Shown here piece after piece: positions 43,339 to 53,860 of a DNA stretch of 64,000 nt. Made by a program: the position numbers and the translations under genes. The notes under the pieces were generated by a model. That model was not told the DNA's origin, made no database searches, and saw only the letters and a program-made list of their open reading frames with translations. This DNA comes from CAWIMX01 sp963837345 (GTDB lineage Bacteria > Acidobacteriota > Vicinamibacteria > Vicinamibacterales > CAVVIG01): assembly GCA_963837345.1 (NCBI GenBank), contig CAWIMX010000001.1:620001-684000 (forward strand), written 5' to 3'. The first letter of the stretch is position 1. Every line of letters starts with the position of its first letter.

Positions 43339-43544
43339 CAACGGCCCCTGTTTTGGCGACGCCCGTGGATCCTCGATCGGGACCGGTGCGTCCCGATCCG
43401 GACTTCGCGGGGCGCTGGACGGCCTGGCAAGCGCGCGGGGCCAGGCATGACCGCGTCGTCGGACGGCGCCTGACCGTCGCCGCGATCGCGGTCGGCGTGC
43501 TCGTCGTCGCGGCGGCCATCGCGTACGCCCTCATGACGTCGTGA
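43335..43544 (+). CDS. Small single-pass membrane protein coupled to the glucan synthase
   Basis: 69 aa, MTTAPVLATPVDPRSGP... ending with one C-terminal transmembrane helix 'LTVAAIAVGVLVVAAAIAYALM'. ATG overlaps the previous stop, and its own TGA overlaps the GTG start of the glucan synthase. The topology is tail-anchored-like. Likely an accessory of the synthase, by position. Confidence 0.6.
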   Translation: MTTAPVLATPVDPRSGPVRPDPDFAGRWTAWQARGARHDRVVGRRLTVAAIAVGVLVVAAAIAYALMTS

Positions 43545-46500
43545 AGCGGCCGGGCTGGCCGTGGCGGCGGCGCGCGCCAACCCGCGAAAAGCCGCTGCGC
43601 GACGAGCTCCTGAGCATCGAGCGGCTCGAGGAGCGCGCCCTGGCTCTCGCGGCCAGCTTCACGATCGATCCCCATCGCCGACGCCGCGCGAGAGACACCT
43701 TCCGTCGATTCGAGGACAACGCCCGGGTCCTGCGGCAGGCGTACCGCACTCTGGCCGACGACGTCCGCGTCGGCCACTTCGTCGTGGCGGCGGCGGACGA
43801 GCTCCTCGACAACTTTCACCTGATCACCGCCGAGATCGCCGACATCCGCCGGAACCTGCCGCGCACCTATGCGCGCACGCTGCCGAGGCTCGCCGCGCCG
43901 GAGCATGCCGGGCACGCGCGGGTGTATGCGATCGCGATGGAACTGGTCCGCCACAGCGACAGTCGCCTGGATCGCGAGCAGCTGCGGCACTTCCTCCTCG
44001 CCTACCAGCGCGTCGCGCCGCTGACGCTCGGGGAGCTCTGGGCCTGGCCGAGCATGCTGAAGCTGGCGCTCGTCGAAAATCTGCGCCGGCTCGCCGAGGA
44101 GCTGCTGTCGGCGCGCGGCGCCCGCCAGGCGGCCGACACCTACGTGTCGCGGGCCGACGACAACGGGGGCAGGGGCGCCGCGTTCGGCAGCGCGGATCCG
44201 GCCTTCGTCGTGCAGCTCCTGCACCGCGTCCGGGAGTACGGGCTGCGGCTGGCGGCCGTTCGCCTCGCCGTGGACGACGACCTCGCGGCCCGGAACACGA
44301 CCGCCGAGGAAACGGTTCGCGGCGAACACCAGCGCCAGGGCGTGGCGCGTGTCTCGGTCGCGAACGCCGTGGCGAGCCTGCGCGTGTGCGCGACCCTCGA
44401 CTGGCCGAAGTATGTCGAGGCCGTCAGCCTCGTCGAACAGGCCCTCCAGCGGGATCCCGCGGGCGCGTACAGGCGCATGGACTTCCTGAGCCGCGACGCG
44501 CTGCGGCACGCGGTTGAGGAGCTGTCCGCGCCGAGCGGTGAGAGTCAGGTGCGCGTGGCGCTGAAAGCCGTCGAAAGCGCCAGACAGGCGGCCTCCGACG
44601 ATTCGGTGGCGTCTCGCGCGGCCCACGTCGGCTACCACCTCGTGGACGCCGGCCGTGCGGCGCTCGAGGCCGATCTCGCCCGCCGGCCGCGCGCGGGGAT
44701 CCGGGCCCGGCGCCTCCTCGTACAGCACGCGTCGGCCGTCTACCTCGGCGCCATCGCCGGCCTCACCCTGCTTCTCCTGGCCGCCCTCGTCCTCTACGTC
44801 GCGACCGTGGGCGGCAGCCCCGCCGTCCGGGTTGCCGTGGCGCTCGTTTCATTGCTGCCGGTGAGCGACCTGGCGATCTCGTGCGTCCAGTCCGCCGTGG
44901 TCCACGCGATCGGCCCTCGCCGGCTCCTGCGGTTCGACCACGCGGACGGCCTTCCTGAGAGCGCGCGGACGATGGTCATCGTCCCGACGATGCTCACGAG
45001 CCTCGACGGCGTCGACACGCTGCTCGAACACGTGGAGGTGCTCGCGCTGGGCAACCTCGACCCGCGCATTCATTTCGCGGTGCTGAGCGATTTCGCCGAT
45101 GCCGAGACGCCTGACGAACCGGAGGACGCGGCGATCCTGGAGCGCGCACGCGCAGGCGTGATCGCCCTCAATGACAAGTTCGGCGCGGAGCACGCGGACC
45201 GCTTCTTCCTGTTCCACCGGAGCCGGCAATGGAATGCGGGCGAGCGCGCCTGGATCGGCTGGGAGCGGAAGCGCGGAAAGATCGAGGAGTTCAACCGCCT
45301 CCTGCGAGGCGCGACCGACACGAGCTTCTCGACGCAGATCGGCGCCCTGGGGGTGCTGCCGTCCGTGCGCTACTGCCTCACGCTCGACTCCGACACGCGG
45401 CTGCCGCGCGATGCGGCCAGACGTCTCGTCGGCATCATGGCCCACCCCCTGAACCAGCCGCGTTTCGACGGCGTGGCGGGCCGCGTCACCGCCGGCTACG
45501 GCATCCTGCAGCCGCGCGTGAGCGTGACCATGGCCAGCGCGGCGGGATCGCTGTTCGCCCGCACCTATTCGGGCCACACCGGCGTCGACCCGTACACGAC
45601 GGCGATCTCCGACGTGTACCAGGATCTCTTCGGCGAGGGCATCTTCACCGGCAAGGGTCTGTACGACGTCGACGCGTTCACCTCGGCGCTCGAAGGACGT
45701 GTGCCCGAGAATGCCTTGCTGTCGCACGATCTCTTCGAGGGCCTCTACGCGCGCACCGGGCTGGTGACCGACGTCGAAGTCGTGGACGACTATCCCTCGG
45801 GCGTCCTCGCCCACGCGCGGCGGCAGCATCGTTGGGTCCGCGGCGACTGGCAGATTCTGTGGTGGTTGTTCCCGTTCGTCCCGTCGCGCACGGGCGTGAC
45901 GCGCAACCGGCTGCCGATCATCGCCCGCTGGAAGATCCTCGATAATCTTCGTCGCAGCCTGCTCCCGCCCGCCACGGTCCTGCTGCTCGCGCTCGGCTGG
46001 ACCGTGCTGCCGGGCCGACCGTCGGCCTGGACGCTCGTCGCCCTCGCGGCGTTGGCCGGTCCGGTGGTCTCTGCCTTGTTCGTGACGCTGCGGGGGCCGA
46101 GGCCCGGGCACGCCCCGGGCGTGTTCCTCCGGACCGCCGCCGAGGACGTGAGGACGGCCTGCGCCCGCAGCGGGCTGCAGCTCGTCTTCATGGCCAACGA
46201 GGCGTGCGAGCGGCTGCAGGCCATCGGCGTCACCCTGGTCCGTCTCGGCGTCACCCGGCGCACGCTGCTCGAGTGGGAAACGACCGCCGCCAGCGCCGCG
46301 CGCGCCGGTCAGGCCGACCTGCGCGCGTTCCTGCACGGGATGCGCGGGGGTTCGCTGCTGGCGCTGGCCATCCTCGGCGTGGTCGCCGCGGTCCGTCCGG
46401 CCGCGTGGCCGCCGGCCGCGCCGATCCTCGGGCTCTGGATCGCGGCGCCGTGGATCGCCCATGCCGTCAGCCGCCCGCTGCCGAAGCGCCTGGCGGCGCT

Positions 46501-49500
46501 CGGCGCCGCGGACCGCGCGTACCTGCTCGCGATCGCCCGAGACACCTGGCGGTACTTCGAGACGTTCGTCGGTCCCGAGGATCACTTCCTCCCTCCCGAC
46601 AACGTGCAGGTCCGGCCGGGACCAATCGTGGCCCACCGGACGTCGCCGACCAACATCGGCCTGGGCCTGCTCGCCACGCTCGCCGCGCACGACCTTGAGT
46701 TCATCGACGCGCCCGAGCTGGCTCGCCGAGTCGACCGGATGCTGACGACGATCGAGCGGCTCGAACGATTCGAGGGCCATCTGCTGAACTGGTACGACAC
46801 GCAGACGCTGGCGCCGCTCGCGCCCGCCTACGTGTCGACGGTCGACAGCGGCAACCTCGCGGGAGCGCTCGTGGCCCTCGCGGCCGGGCTGCGCGACAGC
46901 GCCCCGCGACTCGCGGCCCGCGCGGAGGCCCTCTTCAGCGCGATGGACTTCCGCTTCCTGTTCGACCGGGACCGCCAGTTGTTCACGATCGGCTACCGTC
47001 TGCCCGACGCCGATTCGGACGGCCGGGCCGATGCGTCCTGCTACGATCTCCTCGCGTCGGAAGCCAGGCTGGCAAGCTTCGTGGCCATCGCCAAGGGCGA
47101 CGTGCCCGAGATGCACTGGTTCCACCTGGGGCGGTCGATCACGAGCGTGCGCGGCGCCCCGGTGCTCCTCTCCTGGAGTGCGACGCTGTTCGAGTACCTG
47201 ATGCCCCTCCTCGTCATGCGCACGTACCCGAACACGCTGCTCGACGAATCCTGCCGCCTCGTCGTCCAGCGGCAGATGGACTATGCCGCCGCTCGCGGCG
47301 TACCCTGGGGGATCTCGGAGTCGGCGTACAACCTCGTCGATCGGCACGGCACGTATCAGTACAAGGCGTTCGGGATTCCCGGGCTCGGCTTGAAGCGCGG
47401 CCTCGGCGACGAACTGGTGGTGGCGCCCTACGCCACGGCGCTCGCGGTTGGTATCGATCCCGCCGCAGCGGCCGCCAACCTGCGGCGCCTGGCGGCGGCG
47501 GGCCTCCGGGGCGAGTACGGCTTCTTCGACGCAATCGACTACACGCGGCGGGACCCGGATGCCCTCGCCACGCCCGACGAGGCGGTCGCGGCGCCGGGGC
47601 GCGGCGTGGTCGTGCCGACGCATCTGGCCCATCACCAGGCCATGACCCTCGTGGCCCTGACCAACATCCTGCTCGGCGATCGCATGGTCGAGCGCTTCCA
47701 CGCTGATCCGCGCGTGCAGGCCACCGAGCTGTTGCTGCAGGAGCGCGTCCCGCGCGACGTGGCGACGATCGAACCCCGCCCGCTCGACTACATGCGCGCG
47801 CCGGTGCCCGTCCTTTCGAGGCCGGCGCGCCACTACCGCTCGGCGCACACGACGTTCCCGCACACGCAGTTCCTCTCGAACGGCCGCTACGTCACGGCCG
47901 TGACCAATGCCGGTGGCGGCGCCAGCCAGTGGCACGGCCTGCCGGTGACCCGGTGGCGCCGCGACGCCACCCGCGACGCCGACGGCCAGTTCATCTACCT
48001 GCGGGACGTGCGGAGCGGCGTCGTCTGGTCGGCCGCGCATCAGCCGACGCTGCGGGAGCCCGACGAGTACGCCGTCACATTTTCGGCCGATCGCGCCACT
48101 TTCCGCCGCCGGGACGAGGACGTCTCGACCGAGCTCGACGTCGCGGTCTCGACCGAAGACGACGTCGAAGTGCGCCGGGTGACCGTGCACAACCACGGCA
48201 TGCGCATCCGCGAGCTCGACGTCACGAGCTATGCGGAGATCGTGCTCGCCGCCGAGGCCGACGACCTGGCCCATCCGGCATTCGGCAAGCTCTTCGTCGA
48301 AACCGAGTACCTGCCCGACAGCGCGGCGCTGCTGTGCCATCGCCGGCCACGAGCACCCGGCGACAGCCCCACGTGGGCGTTCCACGCCCTCAGCCTGGAC
48401 GGCCGTCCGCAGGGGTCGGTCGAATGGGAGACCGATCGCGCGCAGTTCCTCGGCCGTGGCCGGAGTCCGCGCCACCCCCAAGCGCTCGACGGACGCGCGC
48501 TCTCGGGCACGACGGGCGTCGTGCTCGATCCGATCGTCAGCCTCCGCCAGCGCATCCGCGTCGGCCCGGGCGCCACGGCCCGGCTCGGGTTCGCCACCGG
48601 CATGGCTCCGGATCGCGAGACCGCGGAGGCCCTCGCCCGCAAGTATCACGACCGGAGCGCCACCGCCCGCACGTTCGCCCTGGCGATCGCGCATGCCGAC
48701 AGCGGTCTTCATCATCTCGGCGTGTCGGCCGACGAGGCGCTGCTGTTCGAGCGTCTCGCCTCGCGCGTGCTCGGCAGCGACGGCTCCCTGCGCGCGAGTC
48801 CCGAGACGCTCGCGTCGAACGAGCTCGGCCAGGCCGGCCTGTGGGCCCATGCCATTTCCGGCGATCTGCCGATCCTGCTCGTTCGTGTGATGGGCGACGA
48901 GGGCGCGCCGCTCGTGCGACAGGTCCTGCGTGCGCAGGAATACTGGCGGCTGAAGGGGCTCAGGGCCGACGTCGTGATCGTCAACGAGCATCCGATCGGC
49001 TATCTCGACGACGTGCAGGCGGAGCTCGCCGCCGTACTCAACGACGGCCCGTGGAGCGCCTGGCAACACCGACCCGGCGGAGCCTACCTGTTGCGCGCCG
49101 ACCGGATGGGCCACGCCGAACGCGTGCTGCTCGAAGCCGTGGCCCGGGCGGTCCTGCGCAGCAGCGCCGGGACGCTCCTCGCTCAGCTCGAGCGCCTCGT
49201 GCCGGCCGGGCCGCTCCAGATCCTGTTCAAGCCGGCGGCACCGCCGCGCGACGAGACGGTCGCACGCCCGGCTGCCCTCCCGCCCATGACGTTCGCGAAC
49301 GGACGCGGCGGGTTCACCGACTCCGGGCGAGCCTACGCCATCGTCTTCGACGGCGCCGTCGACACGCCGATGCCGTGGGCGAACATCATCGCGAACGCGC
49401 AATTCGGCACGGTCGTGACCGCGTCGGGCTCCGCGCACACGTGGTCCGGCAACAGCCGCGAGAACCGGTTGACGCCGTTCTCGAACGACCCGGTCGCCGA

Positions 49501-51713
49501 CCCCTCGAGCGAGGCGCTCTTCGTCCGCGACGACGAGACCGGGGCGTGGTGGCCGCCGACGCCGGGGCCGATGCCCCGCGACGCGGCGAGCGGCCGATGC
49601 GTCGTGCGCCACATGGCGGGTGCGACGACGTTTCTCCGGACCACGCACGGCATCGCGCAGACCCTGGAGGTGTTCGTCGACACCGACGATCCCGTCAAAT
49701 GCTCCCTGCTCACCCTCGCCAACGAGGGTGCCGATTCCCGGACGCTCAGCGTCTTTTCGTACGGCGAATGGGCCCTCGGGCCGCCGCGCGATCGCGAACA
49801 CCTGCACGTCGTCACCGAGATCGATCCGGTGAGCGGCGCGGTGCTGGCCCGGAACGCGTACAACCAGGACTTCGCGCGTCATGTCGCGTTCTCCCATGCC
49901 AGCGAGCCGCTCATGTCGTTCACAGGCGATCGCCGATCGTTCATCGGCCGCAACGGCGACGTCGGCGATCCCGGCGCGATGCGCTACACGACGCTGTCGG
50001 GACAGGTCGGCGCCGGGCTGGATCCCTGCGCGGGCCTCCACGTTCGCGTGGTCCTGGAGCCCGGCGAAACCCGCCAGGTGCTGTTCCTGCTCGGGGAAGG
50101 CACCGATCGCGACCACGCCCGCCGTCTGATCGCGCGCCACGGAACGGTCGATGCGGCTCTGGCGGCGCGGGCGCGCGTCCAGGCGTCGTGGAACGGCACC
50201 CTCGACGCCGTGCAGGTGCGGACGCCCGACGATTCCTTCGACGCGCTCCTGAATCGCTGGCTGCTCTATCAGACGGTGAGCTGCCGCCTGTGGACGCGCG
50301 GCGGCTACTACCAGCCAGGCGGCGCGTTCGGCTTCCGCGATCAGCTGCAGGACGTGATGGCGCTGTTCGTCGCGCGCCCGGAGCTCGCGCGGGAACACCT
50401 GCTTCGCGCGGCGTCCAGGCAGTTCGTGGAGGGCGACGTCCAGCACTGGTGGCACGAGCCGAGCGGTCGCGGCCTCCGCACCCGCTGCTCCGACGATCTG
50501 CTCTGGCTGCCCTACGTGGCGGCCCGGTACGTGCGCACCACGGGGGACGGCGACATCCTGAATGAGCGCGTCCCGTTTCTCCAGGCGCCGCCGCTCGGGC
50601 CCGATGGACACGACGACTACGCGCTGCCGACCGTGTCGGCCGAAGACGGCACGCTGTTCGAGCACTGCGTCCGCGCGATCGAGCGTGGCACGACCGCCGG
50701 CGCGCACGGCCTTCCGCTCTTCGGCACGGGCGACTGGAACGACGGGATGAACCGCGTGGGCCAGGCCGGTCGGGGCGAGAGCACGTGGCTCGGCTTCTTC
50801 CTGTACCGCGTCCTGACCGACTTCGCGGCCGTGTGCGAGACGCGCGACGACGTCGCGCGCGCCGACCGCTATCGCACGGAAGCGCGCCGCCTCGCGTCGC
50901 AGCTCGAGCTGACGTGGGACGGCGAGTGGTATCGCCGCGGCTACTACGACGACGGGACCGCGCTCGGATCGTCGCAGAACGACGAGTGCCGGATCGATTC
51001 GATCGCGCAGTCGTGGGCGGTCCTGTCAGGTGCCGTTCCGCAACGATTCGCCGAACGCGCGATGGATTCGGTTCGAACCGCGCTGGTCGCACGTGGATCG
51101 GGGCTGCTGCTCCTCCTCGCGCCGCCCTTCGATCGCTCGGCGCAGGATCCGGGCTACATCAAAGGCTATCCCCCTGGCATCCGCGAGAACGGCGGCCAGT
51201 ACACGCACGCCTCCGCCTGGATCGTCATGGCGCTGGCCCGACTCGGCGCCGGCGACGAAGCGGCGGAGCTGTTCCACATGCTCAATCCGATCAACCACAC
51301 GCGAACGGCCGACGACGTCGAGCGCTACAAGCTCGAGCCGTACGTCGTCGCCGGCGATGTGTATGCCCGACCGCCGCATGTCGGCAGGGGCGGGTGGAGC
51401 TGGTACACGGGATCGGCGGCGTGGATGTACCGGGCGGCGCTCGAAAGCATGCTCGGACTGCGGCGGCGTGGCCGCACCTTCAGCATCGATCCCTGCATTC
51501 CGTCGTCGTGGCCGGAGTACCGAGATCACGTGGAACGTGGGCCGCGCCCGGTACCTGATTTCGGTCTCAAACCCCGACGGGCTGTGCCGGGGCGTGCTGC
51601 GAGCCTCGCTCGACGAGGTCGCGATCGACCCCGCGTCGATGCCGCTGTCAGACGACGGCCGGTTGCACCATGTGCGGGTCGTGCTCGGCCGGGCCGGTCA
51701 CGAGACACGGTAG
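43541..51713 (+). CDS. ndvB: Cyclic beta-1,2-glucan synthase (GT84-glycoamylase-like-GH94), interrupted by a 1-bp insertion near its end
   Basis: 2723 aa after correction, starting at GTG 43541. Membrane helices follow from about residue 405. A GT84 domain has the catalytic LDSDTR (about 617) and QHRWVRGDW (about 762). A glycoamylase-like region and a C-terminal GH94 phosphorylase-like domain with GDWNDGMNRVG (about 2397) complete the usual NdvB/ChvB layout, close to the usual family length. At + strand 51520-51521 GAGTACCGAG should be GAGTACGAG. Repair yields SWPEYEITWNVGRARYLISV and a stop at 51711-51713; unrepaired, the frame runs to 51820. NdvB polymerises, regulates length and cyclises glucan from UDP-glucose at the inner membrane. 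Four tiny genes are translationally linked in front of it. Confidence 0.93.
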
Positions 51714-51727
51714 GGCGGACCTTCAGG
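51711..51727. repeat. Half copy of the TAGGGCGGACC palindromic element
   Basis: TAGGGCGGACC followed by TTCAGG. It matches the left arm of the 38706-38747 hairpin exactly over 11 bases and includes the glucan synthase stop codon. No right arm is present. Confidence 0.55.
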
Positions 51728-52715
51728 TTGCGATCGCGGAGCCGGCTCGGCCGCGCGCGGCGTGGAGGCGCGAGACGCTCCCTGCCGCAAGGCACCCTTC
51801 GAGGCGCCGCCGCAGCGTGACCTCGTCGATGTCGCGACCAATGAAGACGAGACGCGTCCGGTCGACATCACCGGAGTAGGGCTCGAAGCTCGATCGACCG
51901 CCGCAATATTGAAACGCATAGCGTCCCGCCGGCGCGTCCAAGGCAATGATGCCCTTCGCGCGATACACCTCGGGCGGCAGCCCCCGGTCGAGCCATGCCT
52001 GGAAAGCGCCGGCCGAGAGCGCCCCCTCCGCCTCAAAGGCGTGTGCTGCGAATCCGTCCGCCAGGAGATGCGTCGACGCGTGCCCCTCGCCGTCGTTCGG
52101 CAAACTCGACTCCCCGGCGTGATCGACGATGGCCGGCAAGGGCACCCGCCCGAACGCGGCGCGCAGGACGCGGGCCCGTGGCTTGAGTACCGCGATGCGC
52201 CGCTCGATGCCGTCCACGCAATCGGGCGGCGCCAGATCGGTCTTGTTGAGCACGAGTATGTCCGCGTGAACGATCTGCGCCATCGCGGCGTCGGCCTTGA
52301 ACAGATCCAGCGCGAAATTCGCGCAGTCCACGACGGTCACGACGGCCTCGAGCACCGAGCGTGCGCGAAGCGTCGTCTGGAGAAAGGTCAGCCCCACGGG
52401 CAGAGGATCAGCAAGCCCCGTGGTTTCGACGACGATGCGATCGATCGGCGGGTCGAGGGCAAGAACACGCTCGACGGCCGCGAGCAGGTCGCCGTTGATG
52501 GTGCAGCAGATGCAGCCGTTTGCCAGCTGGACCACCTCGTCGGCGACGGCCGCGACGAGGGCCGCGTCGATATCGACGGCACCGAAGTCGTTCACCAGCG
52601 CCGCAACGCGCCCGAGGTCGCCCGCGGTCAGCAGATGGTTGAGCAGCGTCGTCTTGCCGCTGCCGAGAAAGCCGGTCACGATTGTGACCGGCGTGCGCCC
52701 CAGCGGATCACGCAT
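51723..52715 (-). CDS. COG0523 (CobW/ZNG1-like) metal-insertion GTPase
   Basis: 330 aa. Walker A 'TGFLGSGKTTLLNHLL', the metal-binding CxCC motif in 'NGCICCTINGDLL', 'VVETTGLADP', and the GTP-specificity NKTD. The C-terminal domain has His-rich character and ends in a CobW_C-like region. Family members deliver zinc or cobalt to client metalloenzymes in a GTP-dependent way. Its start overlaps the CARDB-like gene's stop (TGATG), placing it third in an operon headed by a zinc-dependent phospholipase-C-like protein; delivery of zinc to that client is a testable inference. Confidence 0.9.
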   Translation of the reverse strand: MRDPLGRTPVTIVTGFLGSGKTTLLNHLLTAGDLGRVAALVNDFGAVDIDAALVAAVADEVVQLANGCICCTINGDLLAAVERVLALDPPIDRIVVETTGLADPLPVGLTFLQTTLRARSVLEAVVTVVDCANFALDLFKADAAMAQIVHADILVLNKTDLAPPDCVDGIERRIAVLKPRARVLRAAFGRVPLPAIVDHAGESSLPNDGEGHASTHLLADGFAAHAFEAEGALSAGAFQAWLDRGLPPEVYRAKGIIALDAPAGRYAFQYCGGRSSFEPYSGDVDRTRLVFIGRDIDEVTLRRRLEGCLAAGSVSRLHAARGRAGSAIAT

Positions 52716-53860
52716 CAGCGTCCAGCGACGACGAGCGTGTATCCACCGACGAGCTGCTCGCCCGAATACGTCGCCACCCGGATGATCTGCGCCTCGTCGG
52801 CGTCTGGCCTGCCGTGTTTGCGCGCGCCTGGATGCAGCGATTCGACATCCGTGAACAGCCTGGCGAGAGGCCTGGCCGCAGGCCCTCCGCGGACCTGGCC
52901 GAACACCACTCCGGGATCGACGATGCGCACTGTGGACGGCGCGCGCAGAACCGGTGCCGCCGGCGGGCCGCCGGCCGCCATCGGGTGGACAGGCGCCAGG
53001 GCTCCGGCGGTCGGCTGGGCGGTCGGCCCTGGTGCCACCACGTCGTTGACCGCGTTCATCTCGGCGAGAACGTGCGTCTCGACGGCCGCGACGCGAAGCT
53101 TCGGAGCCGCGATGTGTCGCGCCAGTTCGGCTTCGCGGGCGCCGAGCTGAATGAGCTGAATCCGGGTGTTGAACGGTCGGCTGACGTCGAGCGCGGAGAC
53201 GAGATCGCTGAGGCTGGCTCCTGCCGAGACGACCGAGATGTTGCGTTGCGCGACATGGCGGTTCTGCCATGGGTGCCACTCGTTGGCGCCCAACGGATCG
53301 CCGATGCCGGATACCCGGACGACGAGGCATTCGTGGCCACCGTTGGCAACCACCGGGATCCATGCCTTGGGGCACTTCACCAGCTTGTGGGAGCCCTGCA
53401 TGCCGCGTGCGGAGAGCTCGCAGCGCGCCACGCCGATCAGATTCCCGTGTGTGCCGTCGATGCCGAGCGACGGGTTGAACCAGTAGAACTCGACGCGAAT
53501 GCCGGCGAGCGGCGCGAATCCCAGGTTCCAGACGTGCGCATACACCGTGGTGGGCGCGGCGGCCGTCACCTGACCGCCGTGGTCCGGCGGAATGGCCGGC
53601 GACACTGACGGATCCCCCGCCGCCGTCCAGATGTCCGGGCTTTCCCAGAAGCACGCGTTGAAGGGCCGATCGCCGCGATCCCCCAGTACGGAGCGCACGA
53701 GGAGATACGGATAGCAGCTGTCTGCCCGGCCGCGCTGCTTATGCCGCTCGAGCAGCTGTGGCAGCTCCTCGAGCAGCTTCTGCCGCCGCCGCTTGAGATC
53801 GGGATCGTCGGCGTCCGGCTCCTGGCGGTCGAACCACTTGGGAGGTGGCTGTTCGTTCAT
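52715..53860 (-). CDS. CARDB-like / Ig-fold protein of unknown function
   Basis: 381 aa from ATG 53860, which overlaps the stop of the phospholipase-like gene (ATGA). A hydrophilic N-terminus (MNEQPPPKWFDRQEP) is followed by a CARDB-like Ig segment around residues 100-200: 'TTVYAHVWNLGFAPLAGIRVEFYWF' and 'GGHECLVVRVSGIGDPLG'. The C-terminal 150 residues are low in recognisable motifs. No signal peptide is visible. It may be a structural or carrier partner of the phospholipase-like protein. Confidence 0.65.
   Translation of the reverse strand: MNEQPPPKWFDRQEPDADDPDLKRRRQKLLEELPQLLERHKQRGRADSCYPYLLVRSVLGDRGDRPFNACFWESPDIWTAAGDPSVSPAIPPDHGGQVTAAAPTTVYAHVWNLGFAPLAGIRVEFYWFNPSLGIDGTHGNLIGVARCELSARGMQGSHKLVKCPKAWIPVVANGGHECLVVRVSGIGDPLGANEWHPWQNRHVAQRNISVVSAGASLSDLVSALDVSRPFNTRIQLIQLGAREAELARHIAAPKLRVAAVETHVLAEMNAVNDVVAPGPTAQPTAGALAPVHPMAAGGPPAAPVLRAPSTVRIVDPGVVFGQVRGGPAARPLARLFTDVESLHPGARKHGRPDADEAQIIRVATYSGEQLVGGYTLVVAGR

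Noticed and set aside
44849..50707. 1952-aa open frame on the - strand inside the glucan synthase
   Set aside because: Antisense shadow of ndvB; composition typical of reverse-frame reads and no domain is recognisable.
43541..51820. Glucan synthase ending at 51820 as the raw frame suggests
   Set aside because: The last 100 residues are Arg-rich, and the alternative frame after one base is family-like and stops at 51713.
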